A DNA stretch of 64,000 nucleotides from Eumeta japonica (GCA_005406025.1 BGZK01000007.1:62001-126000); one strand, 5' to 3'; shown: positions 1-13,224, counted from the stretch's first letter. A program made the numbers and translations. The notes: generated by a model not told the origin, from the sequence alone.

Positions 1-2095
1 AATTTGTACTATATCAAGTCCAAAGCGTGCTTTAATGTTAGTTTTGTTGTAGATCTTAGGATAGCTACACCTTCATTAGATTTGTTATATGTTGAATAAT
101 ATTTTCAATTCCACAATTTTGTGGAAAGCCAGAAATATCATAGATTTTCTGATTCAGTATCGTATTTACAGATCAAGCTAACATGATCATGAAAAAAGTT
201 TGCGTCTAGCTTTATTATATGCCTTAACTACCTCGTGAGTGCCTCCCAAAAAAATTAAACAAAGGAAGTGAAATTGTAAATAACGATTCATATTCATCTT
301 TATACATTATTTATTTTGTCTTTCTGTAGCTAGAATCGATACCAAAAGTAAATCATTGTTTAGGTAATTTTTTTGTGTATCGAGTAATTATAAGTTTATA
401 ATTCATCTACGTACCAACTTTGCATGTGGATAAAACTATATCTTATATAATTGGTCGGGCATCTCTGTGTGTAAATAAAATTGTCTATGTTCCCTTTGCA
501 TGTGATATATAAAATCAGTTTGTAGTTATATAGAGATGAATTTACTAGATGCTCGCTCTATCGCTTCCTAACTCTGTGTTATCAATTGCACGCAGACATC
601 GGTCTGGCGAGCTTGTTTTACGTTTGATTGAATAATACGAAGCCACTGTATGTACCTACCAGGATAAATTTATGATGCCTACAAAGTTCTAATATATCTT
701 ATAAATAAGCTGAATAATAAAAAAAATGTTTTTAAAAATTTGGTAATGCTTTTTTTGGTGAAACAAGTACTTTTGGGGTTCAAAGTTGTTTAATTATATT
801 ATTGGTTTTATATGAACTGAAATTTGTAACCGGCACAATACACGGTTAATTAAATGAAATCTGTCTGTCACAGTATTTTGTTAAGTACTATCTACTTTAA
901 TACATGTATTTTAAAGTACGAAATATTGATGACTTTTTCAAATTAGTTTATTGTCCAAAATATTTATCAAAAAGTCATTAATAAAAGAAAATGTATCGAG
1001 AGCCAAAAAAGTATCATTATGAATATAAGGAATTGTATGGAATATTGTATTTTTGAGAGAACATCGAAATTAAATGTTTGAATAATTTTCGGATAATATA
1101 AACGAATACTGATTACGAGATCTATAAGTATTGCAAAAAAAAATCTAGACTTTTAAATTTTTTCTTTATAAGCACCTACTTATTATAAATATAGATATTT
1201 ATATAAATGACATACATTGCGTCTGTCTATTGAAGATTGACAATAATGTATGAATATAACATTTATAAAAATCGATTAGTAACAGTCATATAATACAAAA
1301 AATTGTTTTGCTTTTATTTGTAAAAGTTTAAATAATAATATTGAAGAAAGTTTCATAATTATTCCTGCCGACTTGCAACTTTCTAGTTTTTTGTGCTTGT
1401 TGCTGATTGTTTGGTGACTCTGTTTTCTCTATACATAAAACATTTTTTTATTCGTATTGAGAATAAACTACTTGTCTATGCTATTACAGATAAATATGAT
1501 TCAAATATCTATCTGTGTCGTATATAAATTTCCTTATATTAATTTTATAAATAAGTATACTTTGATTAAATGCATGGAGACTGTTAGGTACATTGAACTC
1601 ATCGGGGGGAAGTACGGGATATATGTCATCGGGTCATTCGTGTATGCCGTATCAGAACAGATATCTAGAACTATAAACAATCTCTCCCGTTTCGATATCT
1701 TTCAACGCGAAAGCTATAAATTGATTGAATAGCTCTTCTTCTTAAAAATTTTTATTACGGAATTTCAAAATTTTTTTTTCATAAATTATCGTTAATCCAT
1801 TTACTCGCATACTACTCTTTAAGGAGTCAAGCTACGAATTAAAAAAATATTCTTTAGAAGCGTGGATTAGTAATGTTTCCAATAAAAATAAGAAGATATT
1901 ACAAAGTTGTAACTTTTGTTCAATATAAAAATAAATATATAATGACATATAATTATATAAAATAAATATATAATTTCGAAAATTCCTTTCGATTATTAAA
2001 ATTTGGCGATTTCTCTGGAAAACCAGGGCATAATACATAAGACGTCTTATTTTGTTGTAGTTACAATTGCTGCATACATTATAAGATTCCAGCTT
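1..2095. other. AT-rich intergenic DNA
   Basis: No coding exon, RNA gene or recognisable element is supported here. The open frames are short and of AT-driven composition. A weak inverted pair (atgacttttt at about 929-938 and aaaaagtcat at about 969-978) is the only structure noticed. Confidence 0.6.
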
Positions 2096-2099
2096 TCGT

Positions 2100-2345
2100 T
2101 GTGAGATACGTCGATGGGCAGACTACATCGTTGACTGAACCGGTAATCGCTGAGGAAAAGACATTTATTTTGGCCATGTATTAAATGACGCGTCGATCAG
2201 CCTTCCATTATTACACCACATTGACTATGTGGCGAATGCCGTAGAATACCGTCGGTGCCACATCACCTAGGACTGTATACCGCGGAAGTCTAGGGAAAGG
2301 TTTAAGTCCAGCGGTGGACTAGCGAAGGCATTGTGACGTTTTGTC
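2100..2345 (+). mobile_element. possible LINE 3'-end remnant
   Basis: This block is richer in GC than its surroundings. It ends with a phrase close to gtccagcggtggac, which resembles the 'tgtccagcagtggac' 3' tail of lepidopteran non-LTR retrotransposons. No open reading frame survives. Family assignment rests on recall of that tail only. Confidence 0.3.
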
Positions 2346-3944
2346 ATTATGGTGCTATATATATGTATATACGTAAAACGGGAAAACTTAGCAAGAATGC
2401 CTACAGAAAATATGTCTTCATTGTATCAATAACAAATATACCTAACGATTATTATTGATCCTAACCATACGTAGGTACGTTTAAAACTAAGCAGTGATAC
2501 AAATGACGATCACGTCGGCGATGCTGTACCTACCAAGCATTGTAACTTCGTAAATATTTTTTTACAAAAACAGTGATAAAAATGGACGATTTAATATTTG
2601 TAATCTCTGATTACAGGATAAGGCATGCAAAATCGTAATTTTTTGCCAAAACTAATGCGACAAGTCGTGCCATTACAACTGTTGAATCTTGTTGATCATA
2701 AATGATTTGAAAATCAAAATTAGGTATACTTAAGTACGCGTTATGAATTTTGCCGTATGTTGTATCGGATGTTTATCGCTTCCCTGTTGAATTGTACCCT
2801 CCAAGAGTTTTTTCATTTCAGATCGAATGGGTCAGATTTCGAACCCTTCTGTCGGTTTTACGTCCGCTGGTGGCTGTAGCAATCACCTAGGGGACCGAGG
2901 GCTCTCCGAGGTTGGAAGCGAATCGTGACTTGACTGAACCGAACTGAATCGCCAATCCAACTTATATTCTTACGCAGCATTTTGTGCTTCAACTGCTACA
3001 GTGTAAGGGTAAATGTCGCCTAGGATAGGTAACATAAAAAAAGAGTACTCTTGTGTGCCGGTTGTGTACAGTTCACAAATGCAATGAATTTGCAAACTGT
3101 ACATGATAATTCTGAATGTCGAATACGTAATGCACAAGTTTCTTTCCTTAATATTTTTTACTTATACCAGAGATCTCAAAACAAAAGTTTTACTATTGAG
3201 TTATTATAATATATTTAATACATCGTAATAACTCTCATACTCAACCATCATATTAGATGCTTGTAGCTGCTTGCGGTTGCATTTCTTGACAGGAAAAAAA
3301 ATACCATGTGCGTTTGACAATAAAGCATTGTCCGAATATTTAAAAAAGAGCAGAGGGGTTGTTCCACAAGGATTATGACAGGATATAATTATGAAATAAA
3401 ATGTTACTGTTACAAAGTAATATTGTACATGAAAAATGTAGACATTTTTATCTATAGATGTGACAGGTGATATACCAATTTACTACACATTTAAAATTTA
3501 TATTATATTTTCTTTCCTAATTTTTCCTCTTATTTTATAACTTTATCTCATTATTACTTTTTAACTTCAACCTTTCTTTTTGCTAGGTTTATCTACACTT
3601 TGTGACATGAAGTTCAAGTTATTTTCTAATGTGTTTTCTTGTTCCACATATAACACGTGCCGTATCATGGTAGACTTTTTTCCATTTTTTGACTACAAAG
3701 TGAAAAAGTAAATTAATAGTTTATGAAAACTAAAAAGATCCACTTTTATTAACAGTTAGATACTTTAAAAATATAGTTATTAAACCAATTCTTTCAGTCT
3801 ACTCGTAAAGAACTTGAGTGTAAACTATGTCTACTTGAAAATAGAGTTTATTTTAGTTTTTAACTTTTAATTTATATTTTCAGTTATTAATTAAAAAAAT
3901 AGCACCTTGTGAAATTTATGTAAGTTTCAGGTTGACTCCCAATT
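2346..3944. other. intergenic DNA with one weak inverted repeat
   Basis: No gene is supported. A 9-bp inverted pair (tgtacagtt at 3065-3073 and aactgtaca at 3095-3103) flanks a short AT-rich loop. A moderately GC-rich patch at 2820-2960 has no open frame that I trust. Confidence 0.5.
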
Positions 3945-4395
3945 CAATCTTTAGTAGACCTCATATGAATTACGCAAATTTCAAAGAGCCCAATCACGAT
4001 TAAGATAAGTTATTTTGTTATGGAGTTCCAGTACCTAACATCCGACTCCGTCACCAGACTTTCAAGGCCAGTCATGATCAAAGTGCATTTTAAAACAATC
4101 CAACAAGCCCGAATACGGCAAGGATACGTTTTACTGTTGTAGAATTCTAGTGTCTCCATTTCGGCTCCATCATCAGACTAAAAGTCACTCAAGATTAATG
4201 TACGTCTCAAGACAATTCCAGCAAACTGAAACACGACTAGGGTATATGATTCTGTTACGGAGTTCTCGGGCCTACCTTTTGGCTCCATCATCAGACCAGT
4301 CCAATGACACGCTATTATCGTATTGTTATCAGAACTACACAACATTGTCAAGTTTCATGTTGATTTAAAAAATAGAAGCGTGTAAAGTTCAGTAT
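3945..4395 (-). repeat. tandem array, about 120-bp unit (copy 1)
   Basis: About three and a half degenerate units of roughly 117-120 bp. Each carries a version of 'ggctccatcatcagac' preceded by a 'gttacggagttc'-like phrase. The right end, about 4283-4395, matches the reverse complement of 48,443-48,550, so this is an inverted relative of the longer array at 48.4-49.7 kb. The unit has no convincing reading frame. I infer that it is internal to a non-autonomous mobile element. Confidence 0.7.
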
Positions 4396-4983
4396 ATAAA
4401 ATTGAGTTTCATTGTCAAGGTAACAAAAGCGTGTTAAAAACTGAGGGTCCCTAGCTAGTGACGTCTTCAAGTTATATAGAACATAATCATTACACATGAT
4501 TGAAACGTTGAAAATGATAATTAGGTATGTAAACAGTGGATATTCGAAATCTATAGAAAATATTTTTTTATTATTATCCAGAACAAATGTCAATACACAT
4601 ACTGTACTATATAATATACAACATAGATAATAAGTAAATATATGCACAAATACAATATAGAAAAAATATATCAGAACCAATGTCCCAGTTTGCATCCGAT
4701 AAATGAAATGTGCTTATTAAATATCCTTTTTCATTGCCTGCTTATGTCATTTCTTAGTCATTTTTAAACGACTAAAACAAGAATTTGTTATTCAGTCTTC
4801 TTAGATATCGAATTTCAACTTGCCGAATATAACTAAGTAAATTCATTTTCGATCCCCACGGCGCCTGGTAGAAATAGAATGAACATTTGGTGTGACTAAC
4901 CAATTAAGAGTCCGTGGAGAGATGACACTAAGAGCTGACAGATTAACTAGTTTACACAAAATACTCATGTTCACATTGACATT

Positions 4984-5030
4984 TACACACACACTTATAT
5001 ATATATATATACATATATATACTTTTATAT
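4984..5030. repeat. CA/TA microsatellite
   Basis: Short runs of alternating CA followed by interrupted TA dinucleotides. Confidence 0.85.
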
Positions 5031-5508
5031 AAATGGATGCTAGTATCTGTTTGAGATTGATGAGTTTCGACATCGTTTGTCCCATCACCATAAAAGTAAA
5101 TACATATAAATGGATTTCTTCCTGAAGAATATTTTGGTTGTCTATTTTCTTTTATCTTGCCAATAGATGGCGCTGCAACACATTAATTTTCATACCATTC
5201 AACTGATCACTATGAAAATTGTATACATAGGTCTTTGAATATACGGAATATTTTGACGCTATACATTTTGCCATAACTTAATTGCCATTAAGGGCGCTGC
5301 AGTGTATCGATTTCTTTATCGTACAACTAATCGCGAGCGAGCATGTAAGGACTGCGCGTGAGACTCCCATGGTGACGTTGGAAGAAACGAATTTAAAAAA
5401 TAATCAAAACTATTAAAAATAGGCTTTTTGATTATCTATGGGCGACATCACACTACTGTACTGAAATGTGCCACAAGTTATTACCTATTGCTATATTCTG
5501 AAGACGTG

Positions 5509-5531
5509 TAATTCGCATGGCATGCGAATTA
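5509..5531. repeat. perfect 11-bp-arm palindrome
   Basis: taattcgcatg and catgcgaatta are separated by a single G, giving a nearly uninterrupted 23-bp palindrome. No adjacent element ends are recognised. Confidence 0.9.
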
Positions 5532-6119
5532 AGTTATCAAGATCATTCTGCGATTGAGATCATGTTGATCTGCGTAGGACTTGCCGAACGTAGTAGGTGC
5601 GTTTATTTCAAATATTATATAATATGTCCCATTTGAATGCTAATTTTTATCTTGAGGAAAATAAAATTATTATTTTTCCTTAATATAAAAATAAATGTAT
5701 TTCACAAAAACTATTAAAATACGCTGTGTTTACGATGTGACTTTTCGAAACACAATCAAATCAGTATTACGAAATAAAGTACGCAGTCGTCGCGGAAAAT
5801 AGATTCAACTCCCACGCACAACTTTCTAATGTCTTCCGGTGACAACAGATGTCACTCTAAAAACTTTAAAACAATAACGTCCACGTGGGCGAGACGCTCA
5901 TGTTTGTCGTAACAGACCATTGACGTTTATAGACCTATTTCCTAATTGCATTTATTGGTTCGACATGTTTGTATTGTTACATACGTACAAAGTAATAAAG
6001 TTTCGAAGCTTTGCTATTGTGGTGAAGCGAGAACAATTTTATAATTTGTAATTCAAATACGAATTATAAATTTTATGCAATACGATTTTGAAAATCTGTA
6101 CCAATTTGTTATCACGTTT

Positions 6120-7330
6120 TACAAACACATAGATACACATTATAAATATTATAAATGGGACGTTTATAAACGTTTTCACTGCTAAACTGCTGTACCAAGT
6201 TTGATGAAATTTGGCATGGAGATAGTTTGACACCAGGGAAAAGACAAACGGTAGTTTTTTGTTTGTTCGTCGGTTTGTTCTTTTGCATGTTTTTTCATAT
6301 TTTACATTAGTTGAACTGACTTTATTAAAGTTCAGTGTACTAAGAGAGCACACCACACAGAAATACATATGCTAGTGAATGTTTATTTTTCTGTTTGTTT
6401 AACTGTATGTCTACTTATAGTTCGACAATGACATCACCAATTTTGATACAATTTAAAAATCTAAAGATATTACGACATAAAATATAGGTTATTTTTTTGT
6501 TTGTATATTTATCTGTATAAATTGTATAATTTCTTTTAAATAGAAGATATAAAAGTCTTTCATTTTATTTTGTTTTGTCGGCCATGCTTATTGTTTGCTT
6601 TGCTTAGAGGAGGATCGGTGTTTAGAATGCGCTTGAGCCGAAGGGTAAGGGGGGAAGGAAAATATAGTATAAGAGGGTGAGGTAGAACGAAAGCGAAAGT
6701 AAGAGAGTGTCACAGTCTGATTGTAATCATTAAATTAATAACAACAATATAATAATAAATAAGTCACAGTAAATTGGAAGGAAGGAAACGGTTTTTGCAC
6801 TACGGTCTCTCCTATAATTTATCACCTTAAATGCGATACTATAAGACGATATATGGTTGTTTGTAAATCAATTAAAAAAAGACAGCTTAACGGATTAAGA
6901 TGAAATTTAGTAGACTTAATATTTTCTGGATTGTACGTATGTACGATAATTTATCCCTGCCACTAATGCGTTTCTATACACTAATTTCAAAGACATCGGA
7001 GTTGCCATCGTAAGCGGGATCGATATCTGAACCGAGGACGATAAAGCGATTGGAAAAGAAAAGGATGCGGGATTGAAATGGGGAACACGACCGAATTTGA
7101 ACTAACTGTGAAATCGGAACTTTATTGAAAACAGCATCGATATCGATATTAAAAAAGTACGCATATAAGTACTATAAACTTAAAGTTAATTAATCGTAGG
7201 TCGATTTTTAGTGATTGTAAACCCATAACAGAAATAATCTGTGAAATGGAAAATGTTTTGAACCAGACTAAGGATGAGTAAAAAAGGACTTCGGTCCGAG
7301 ACTCAGAGGAATGAATTATCATTCCTCTGG
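6120..7330 (+). mobile_element. Helitron-like repeat, degraded copy A
   Basis: It begins near 'acattataaatattataaatg' type sequence and shares block after block with 9257-10385. The shared blocks are a 'gatgaaatttggcat' segment, 'ttgttcttt', a purine-rich stretch (about 6600-6720) and a GATCGATATC-rich stretch (about 7015-7150). No transposase or helicase frame is present, so it is non-autonomous. The 3' terminus is not clear. Naming follows its better-preserved relative. Confidence 0.55.
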
Positions 7331-9256
7331 CCTTAGCCATCTCACCATTATGAGGCCCACCATAAATCAGGGTCGTTTGAATGCGACCGACAATACGAAC
7401 TTTGATACTATTCGGTTTTATTAAAGTTTTAAAAATACAACCTACCTAAACATCTGCTGAATATTTGCAATAAAATATAATTATGTTTGCAAAAAATATA
7501 ATGAGTTTTAATAGACTGTCATTGATCATATTAAAAAAATATTAATAGGCATATAAATAACAATTTAGGTTCATTATACAGTTCATAAATGATATGATTT
7601 TCTTATTTTGGTACTGCTTAATTATAAAACGAAGTCAATTGTTTGTGGTGTGCCAACAGTTGCGTTCAATGTGTGAAATCTAGATAACTCTAATGCTCTA
7701 TAAAAATTACTTATATGCATTTTTATAATTTCATAATATTTCAGGTCAATAACTTATTCATATATTTTTTGTATAATATTTACTCAATTTTCGATTTGTA
7801 TATAAAATACTAATAACATGTTTTGATTGACTCTTTCATCATCGAGTTAACACCTGTTGAGAAGATTTGTAGATATTTGTATGTTGAACATTTTTTTGTG
7901 ATGTAAGAACCCGCTAAATAAAAATTAAGGAGTTCTTTAATAGTCCTTTGAGGTGGTAACGTTAACAATGAATAGTATGGGGATTCATATATTTTAATTT
8001 AGTAATATGAAAATTGTTAATTGACCCCCCGGTTAGAAAGTGGTTTAGAGTATAAATTAAATTGTATTATTCCACGATAATTATATATTTTTTATATGAT
8101 TTTTGGAATCTTTGAATGAAAACTTTATATTTGATAACAAATTCGATGTAATTGTGAAATATTTTTTGCTGCTTATCGTATTATGCAAGTCAAATCCGGC
8201 ATGTTGGATTTAAAATAACGGTCTAAAGTCTATGAACCGTAGAATTTTAACACACTGTTCTCATTTATTTATCACAGCCCATTTGTGACAATTAGCTTAG
8301 AACGTTAAGGTGAACAGATCAATATACATAATCTGCTAAAATAAAAACCCTCGGTAGTGGTTCAAGTTCAGCCTCTTCTCCAGCCACCCCGACAAGTCAG
8401 TTTTTAAAGTCTACATACCGTAGACCGAAGCCACACGTTTTGACAAATCGTGCAAAAGAGCAAGGAAGATCGGCTGTCAAACTTTGCCTACTCGTATATG
8501 CACTAGGAAAAGTCTTCGGTTTTATCAATGTCTGGGGATTTGCAATCTCTTCAGTAATGCAACATCAATAATATCTACATGAGAGTGCTGATATTTTGTA
8601 GGTTTCTATATCGGATTGAGTAGAGGTAAAACAAAACCGAAATAGATATAATTTCAGAATGGTGTCAAACAAGGAAATGTTTAAGTATCTCTAAGTCTAC
8701 CATGACATTGAAAAAATTTGGAACTTTTTAATGGAAAGGATACGGCTTTAATGTAAATGGAGGATACACCACTCATCTTCGATTCAATATTGACAAGACT
8801 TTTTTTAATAAATTACTATTAACGATTTTTAATGAATACTAATACAGTAAAAGATTTGAAATTAATTTTTTAAGTTATACGAAACTATTTAAAAATTTGT
8901 AAATCTCTATGAAATTGCAACGTCCCATCACTAGATAGATAAATTTCGTCCTTACTCTGAAAGCCAATGTCGGAAAAATCCGACCGCTTACGACATCATA
9001 TTTTTAAAATTATTATTGTCGATAACATTCTATCAAACTTTGTCAGTTCATGCAGAGCACTTGGAAATATCCGATCGCTTCATACGCCATAGATAATTTG
9101 ATCATTCAACAAGTGTTGTTCTCTTAATATTCTGTATCAAGAAAACTAAAAAAAAACACGTATGTGTATATAAAAAAATTATTAAATAATACAATTTTTT
9201 TTAAATGTTCCAACACATTTTCTTTTCCGTGCAATGTCTAATTTTATTGTTTTTGT
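7331..9256. other. AT-rich intergenic DNA
   Basis: Nothing coding or repetitive is supported by inspection. The composition is uniform and AT-rich. Confidence 0.5.
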
Positions 9257-10385
9257 AATCCATACTAATATTATAAATGCAAAAGTGTATCTGTCTGTCT
9301 GTTACCTCTTCACGCTTAAACCGCCGAACTTATTTAGATGAAATTCGATATGGAAATAGTTTGAGTCCCGGAGAAACATATAGTCTACTTTTTATGTATG
9401 TGCCTGTCTGTTCATTTGTACCTTTTTTATAGCTCAACATTAGTTAAACTAATTTTAATGAACTTAAATGCACCAATAAAATATACCATTTTATAATGTA
9501 TACGCTACGTGCAAAAGTGTCTCTGTCTGTCTGTTTGCAATGTTGTCACCCCTAAACCTCTATATTGATTTGGATGAAATTTGGCACACAGATAGTTTGA
9601 TACAGGGAAACTGAAATAAACTACTTTTTGTTTGTGACTGTTTGTTCTTTTATATTTTTTTCATAGCTCAACAATAGTTAAATTGATTTTAGTGAACTTT
9701 AGTGTATAACTAGAGTACATGATTTTTTCATTATACGTTTATCTGTATGATTTCTTGTTACTAGAAAATTTTAAAGTCATTAATTTTATTTTATTTTGTG
9801 GGTCATTTTTATTGTTCGCTTTATTTAGAGAAAGAACGGTGTTAGAGAAGACAATAAGGATTGAGAGGGAGGCGAAAGAGTAAGATATGGTGTGAGAGAG
9901 TGAAATAGAATAAAACTAGTGTCAAAAATCCGATTGTAGTTATATGATGAATAATAATGGTTTAATAACAAGAAAGTCATAACAAATTAAAATGAACTAA
10001 ATGTTTTACATTGTGTCTTTACGGTATATTTCATTATTAAAACTTTAACGGCGCGTTGGATTTGAATGAAATTTAGCACATAAATACAATATTTTCTGGA
10101 TTATACGCAATCTTTTATACATCTTACTAATTACTCTCTGTGCAATAATTAACAAAAACCGGAATCGATATCGAAATCAGGATCGATATTGTAATCGAGA
10201 GCGATTGAAAAAAAGAGAGGCACGGAATCGGAGTAGAGAATGTGACCGAATGAGAACTTTAATCGAAAACGGGATGGGATTGGTATCAATGATAGCAAGA
10301 TTACTCGATATAGAAAATGAGGAATTGTGTATCGTGTGCCTGTGTTTAATGTCTCCACGCGGACAGAGCCGCGGGCAAAAGCTAG
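9257..10385 (+). mobile_element. non-autonomous Helitron-like element (Lep1-like), copy B
   Basis: The left end contains 'catactaatattataaatg' followed by 'ctgtctgtctgttacc', and the right end reads 'gccgcgggcaaaagctag' before a T. Elements with this start and a CTAG|T end are known in Lepidoptera as Lep1-type Helitrons. That assignment comes from recall, not from a search. The first part is internally duplicated: 9265-9480 and 9485-9720 are alternative versions of the same roughly 220-bp module. A purine-rich GATCGATATC module follows at about 10150-10340. No Rep/helicase frame exists, so it would need enzymes supplied elsewhere. Confidence 0.65.
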
Positions 10386-11334
10386 TTATTTCTAATTTCC
10401 GCTATTCTTGTATTTCACTTTAAATTTTTTATTAAATTCCTTACAGTATCCTAATATTTATATGTTCGGTGTTCTGTGCTTTTTCACTACGTTATTTACT
10501 TTTATATTAGGTTCTGATTACGATACGCACAGCAGATAAAAAACATCTGATTGACGGTCTTTGTAAGAATTTATAATTAAAAAAAAATAAGTAAATATCG
10601 AGTAGGTAAAATAAACAACAATATAGAGTTCTGTCATAAAATATATTTTTATCGTTATTTTTACGACAATAATAGAATGCACATAAAAGATAGTAGAGAG
10701 CGGCAGCAGAGAGGGCATGGCGACAAGATAGCGTCATGCCGCACGTACATCGTCGAGTTCACGTTTCATATCAAAATATTACTATAGCGGTACTCGCTGC
10801 CAAGAAGTATGTATATCAGTCTAATTACAGAACATTTTATCAAAATTTAAATAATTCTGTCATATGGTTATCTAAGTTTTACTAAAAGTGGTGACTTAGT
10901 AAATACATCAACTGCCTAAAAAATAACTCTCCGCGACAAACATACAGAACCGTAATATTTATCAGCTACCTACCACTTTATTGTTATGTCGAAAATTCTT
11001 AATTTTGACTTTCTCTATATGGAAACAGATTCGCATAAGGCATATGTCTTGGACAAATCTATGGGTTAATATTTTCCGTTTTAAAAATGAATATCAGGTT
11101 GGTGTACGAAATAGACCAGAATGAAGGAGAATTATTTATTTTATGTGGTTATAATGTTAGGAGATATCATGATTTTTAAACTGTTACATTTTTGACAATA
11201 GAATAACTATCGATAATATTTATTTTTCTTTTCACATCACTAATCGCATTTATATGGCTCTGAAAGTACTTATTCTGAATGCAGACTTGATTGTCAAAAG
11301 GTTAATATTCAAATATGCCCTCGGTTTCTCTCCC
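10386..11334. other. intergenic DNA
   Basis: No gene is supported. A short GC-rich patch at about 10,690-10,760 contains an imperfect ggcatg/catgcc inverted pair. Confidence 0.45.
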
Positions 11335-11945
11335 GTGGACATAGAATGAACTCCTTCATTTTCTATATCGGTCGATTTTTCTGTCATTTTCGATCGCGAT
11401 CATGGTCCTGTTCTCGATGTCAATTCTGGTTCCACTTCCAGGTTCGGTCACTGTCCCGTCTTGATTCCAATACTGGTCTTGTTATCCGTTTTGGTTCTCT
11501 CTTGAACATTGATGGTAGTGATAACAAATTACTATATTGTAATTTATATTGCAAAGGACATTCAAACAAAAGTAATATTATAAGGAACATAAAACCGTAT
11601 TTAAGTGATTTTGCGTCGAAAGTTCAAAGTCCAAATTACAATCCTTCCAGCTATCAGCGTACAACAAACAACCATAAAACAAACTTTTATATTTTCTGTA
11701 TTATGAACGGCTTATAACAACTACAAACGATTTCGCGTCGAATGGTCACATCCCAATATTAATCCGTCCAGCCGTTAGCTAATGACAAACATCTGAACAA
11801 ACATGTGCTTTTTACATTTTTTGTATTATGAATAGCCTATGACCATCTAGAGACGATTCTATATTAAATAGTCATGGTCCCATGCTGATACGTTTAGTAG
11901 TTTTTGTGTGATGCATTGCCAACGAAAACTATACATACATACAGG
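11335..11945 (-). mobile_element. purine-rich module with a roughly 122-bp tandem array
   Basis: On the minus strand, 11,500 to 11,335 reads as the purine-rich module seen in the Helitron-like copies and ends with ttcattctatgtcc followed by 'acgggag', like the module at 27.8 kb. Next to it, 11,550-11,945 holds about three degenerate units marked by 'tgtattatgaa' (near 11,697 and 11,821, about 124 bp apart). It is non-coding and probably a degraded non-autonomous element. Confidence 0.5.
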
Positions 11946-13002
11946 ATGGAATCGATCACGCATCTTGTCGCAAATATTCATAATATTCTTCTGTTATAGA
12001 ACAACATTGACAAAGTAATTATAACAAAAATACATCATTGAAATTATACTTATAAATAATATAAAAAAAAAATATTTAGATACAACCTTATGACACGATC
12101 GGCCAGTCGGTACCCCGCGCGCCACGTGCATGCGCCTGCCTGTCTCGCGCTAGGGCTATACAATGTATTATTTTTAAAGAATTTGTCTAGTTATTTATTT
12201 ACAAATGACACTTGATATTGCGATGTAAAGGTTGTCGAAGGTATTATTATATTAGTCTTTGATTTTCTACATGTGTTCCATTCACCTCTAAACAAATAAA
12301 GCAAACTAAGATAAATTATCGCGTAAACGATACTTCACGCAACTTACGGACTCGCAGACAGCAATATCCTAATCTAACCTAATCTAACTCCACAACAATG
12401 AATCATGGTTGCATATTCGTTAGCAACAAAAGGTTAAAAAAACGTTATGAAAAGCTTAAACATTAATCACATGCAATTTTAGTTTCAAAAACTTCAATAC
12501 CGTAAACGTAATACTTTATAATAAAATATCTAAACTCTAAAACCGCGGGGCCCAGTCATTGACCGCGCGCAAACGGACTGACGCGTGGCTGTATCGTGAT
12601 TCATTGCCGCGCACACTGCGTGTGGAGGGCGAAGGATTGTACTTCGCGAATGTACACGTTGACGTTCTGAATGATTTTTCTCAGAAACGCCTCCTTCAAT
12701 TATTAGGGTTTAACTGTCAAAGTTGTTCTAATTAAGGAGATTATGAATACTTGCGGAAAGATGCACGATCGATTCTGTACAGTATATATAAATATATATT
12801 TCTATAATTCTAAAGTTTATGTTCTAGTTTTAAAAGTATTTAAAAAGTAGATGAAAATTGACATTTCCTCCCTTATTTCCGGAAGTACTGCTGTTACAAT
12901 TTGAAAAAAAAAAATATAGAAAATAGTTTTATAAACTACAGGAAAACTTATAACAAGTCTATAGCTTTCTTTGTTTCGGTTCATTTCAATGTATAGTATA
13001 AG
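11946..13002. other. intergenic DNA with two GC-rich patches
   Basis: Patches at about 12,100-12,160 and 12,540-12,665 are strongly enriched in CpG compared with the flanks. Neither shows a usable reading frame with splice sites. They could be promoter or non-coding exon DNA. A 2-copy CCTAATCTAA motif lies near 12,368-12,390. Confidence 0.4.
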
Positions 13003-13046
13003 CTGATACGCACTAAGTACGTGAGTGTATATTCAGTGCGTATCAG
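13003..13046. repeat. perfect 12-bp inverted repeat
   Basis: ctgatacgcact (13003-13014) and agtgcgtatcag (13035-13046) pair perfectly across a 20-nt loop. Confidence 0.9.
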
Positions 13047-13106
13047 TTCACTTTTTTAATTTTACTCTATCGTAAAAGCAGCATATATATATATAGTGCA
13101 AACTTA

Positions 13107-13224
13107 TGTAAGAAAAATAAAAATCGACCAAGTCCAACTATATAACAAATATATTGCGTTGTAGTACGGAACCCATGTTCCGTGAGTTCAACTTGCACTG
13201 GGTCGGTTTTATTTATTTCTTACA
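13107..13224. mobile_element. 118-bp foldback fragment of the GTTCCGTA repeat family
   Basis: The outer arms (tgtaagaaaaataaaaatcg... and its near reverse complement ending at 13,224) pair over about 28 nt. The centre contains acggaac and gttccgt in inverted order, plus 'gaccaagtcc' and 'ctgggtcgg' near the ends. These words match the termini of the larger elements at 14.9 and 39.4 kb. Confidence 0.55.

Larger units (their letters stand above)
4396..6119. other. intergenic DNA with small repeats
   Basis: No gene is supported. It contains a (CA)n/(TA)n microsatellite, a degenerate pair of 'ggcgctgca' segments about 125 bp apart (near 5168 and 5293), and the perfect palindrome at 5509-5531 listed separately. 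Confidence 0.5.

Noticed and set aside
1580..1660. Fourth pogo-like element
   Set aside because: The phrase 'gaactcatcgggggg' resembles the inside of the 20.1-kb copy, but no inverted termini or TA borders are present.
12368..12390. Interstitial telomere repeat
   Set aside because: There are only about two copies of CCTAATCTAA, not a run of the insect TTAGG/CCTAA unit.
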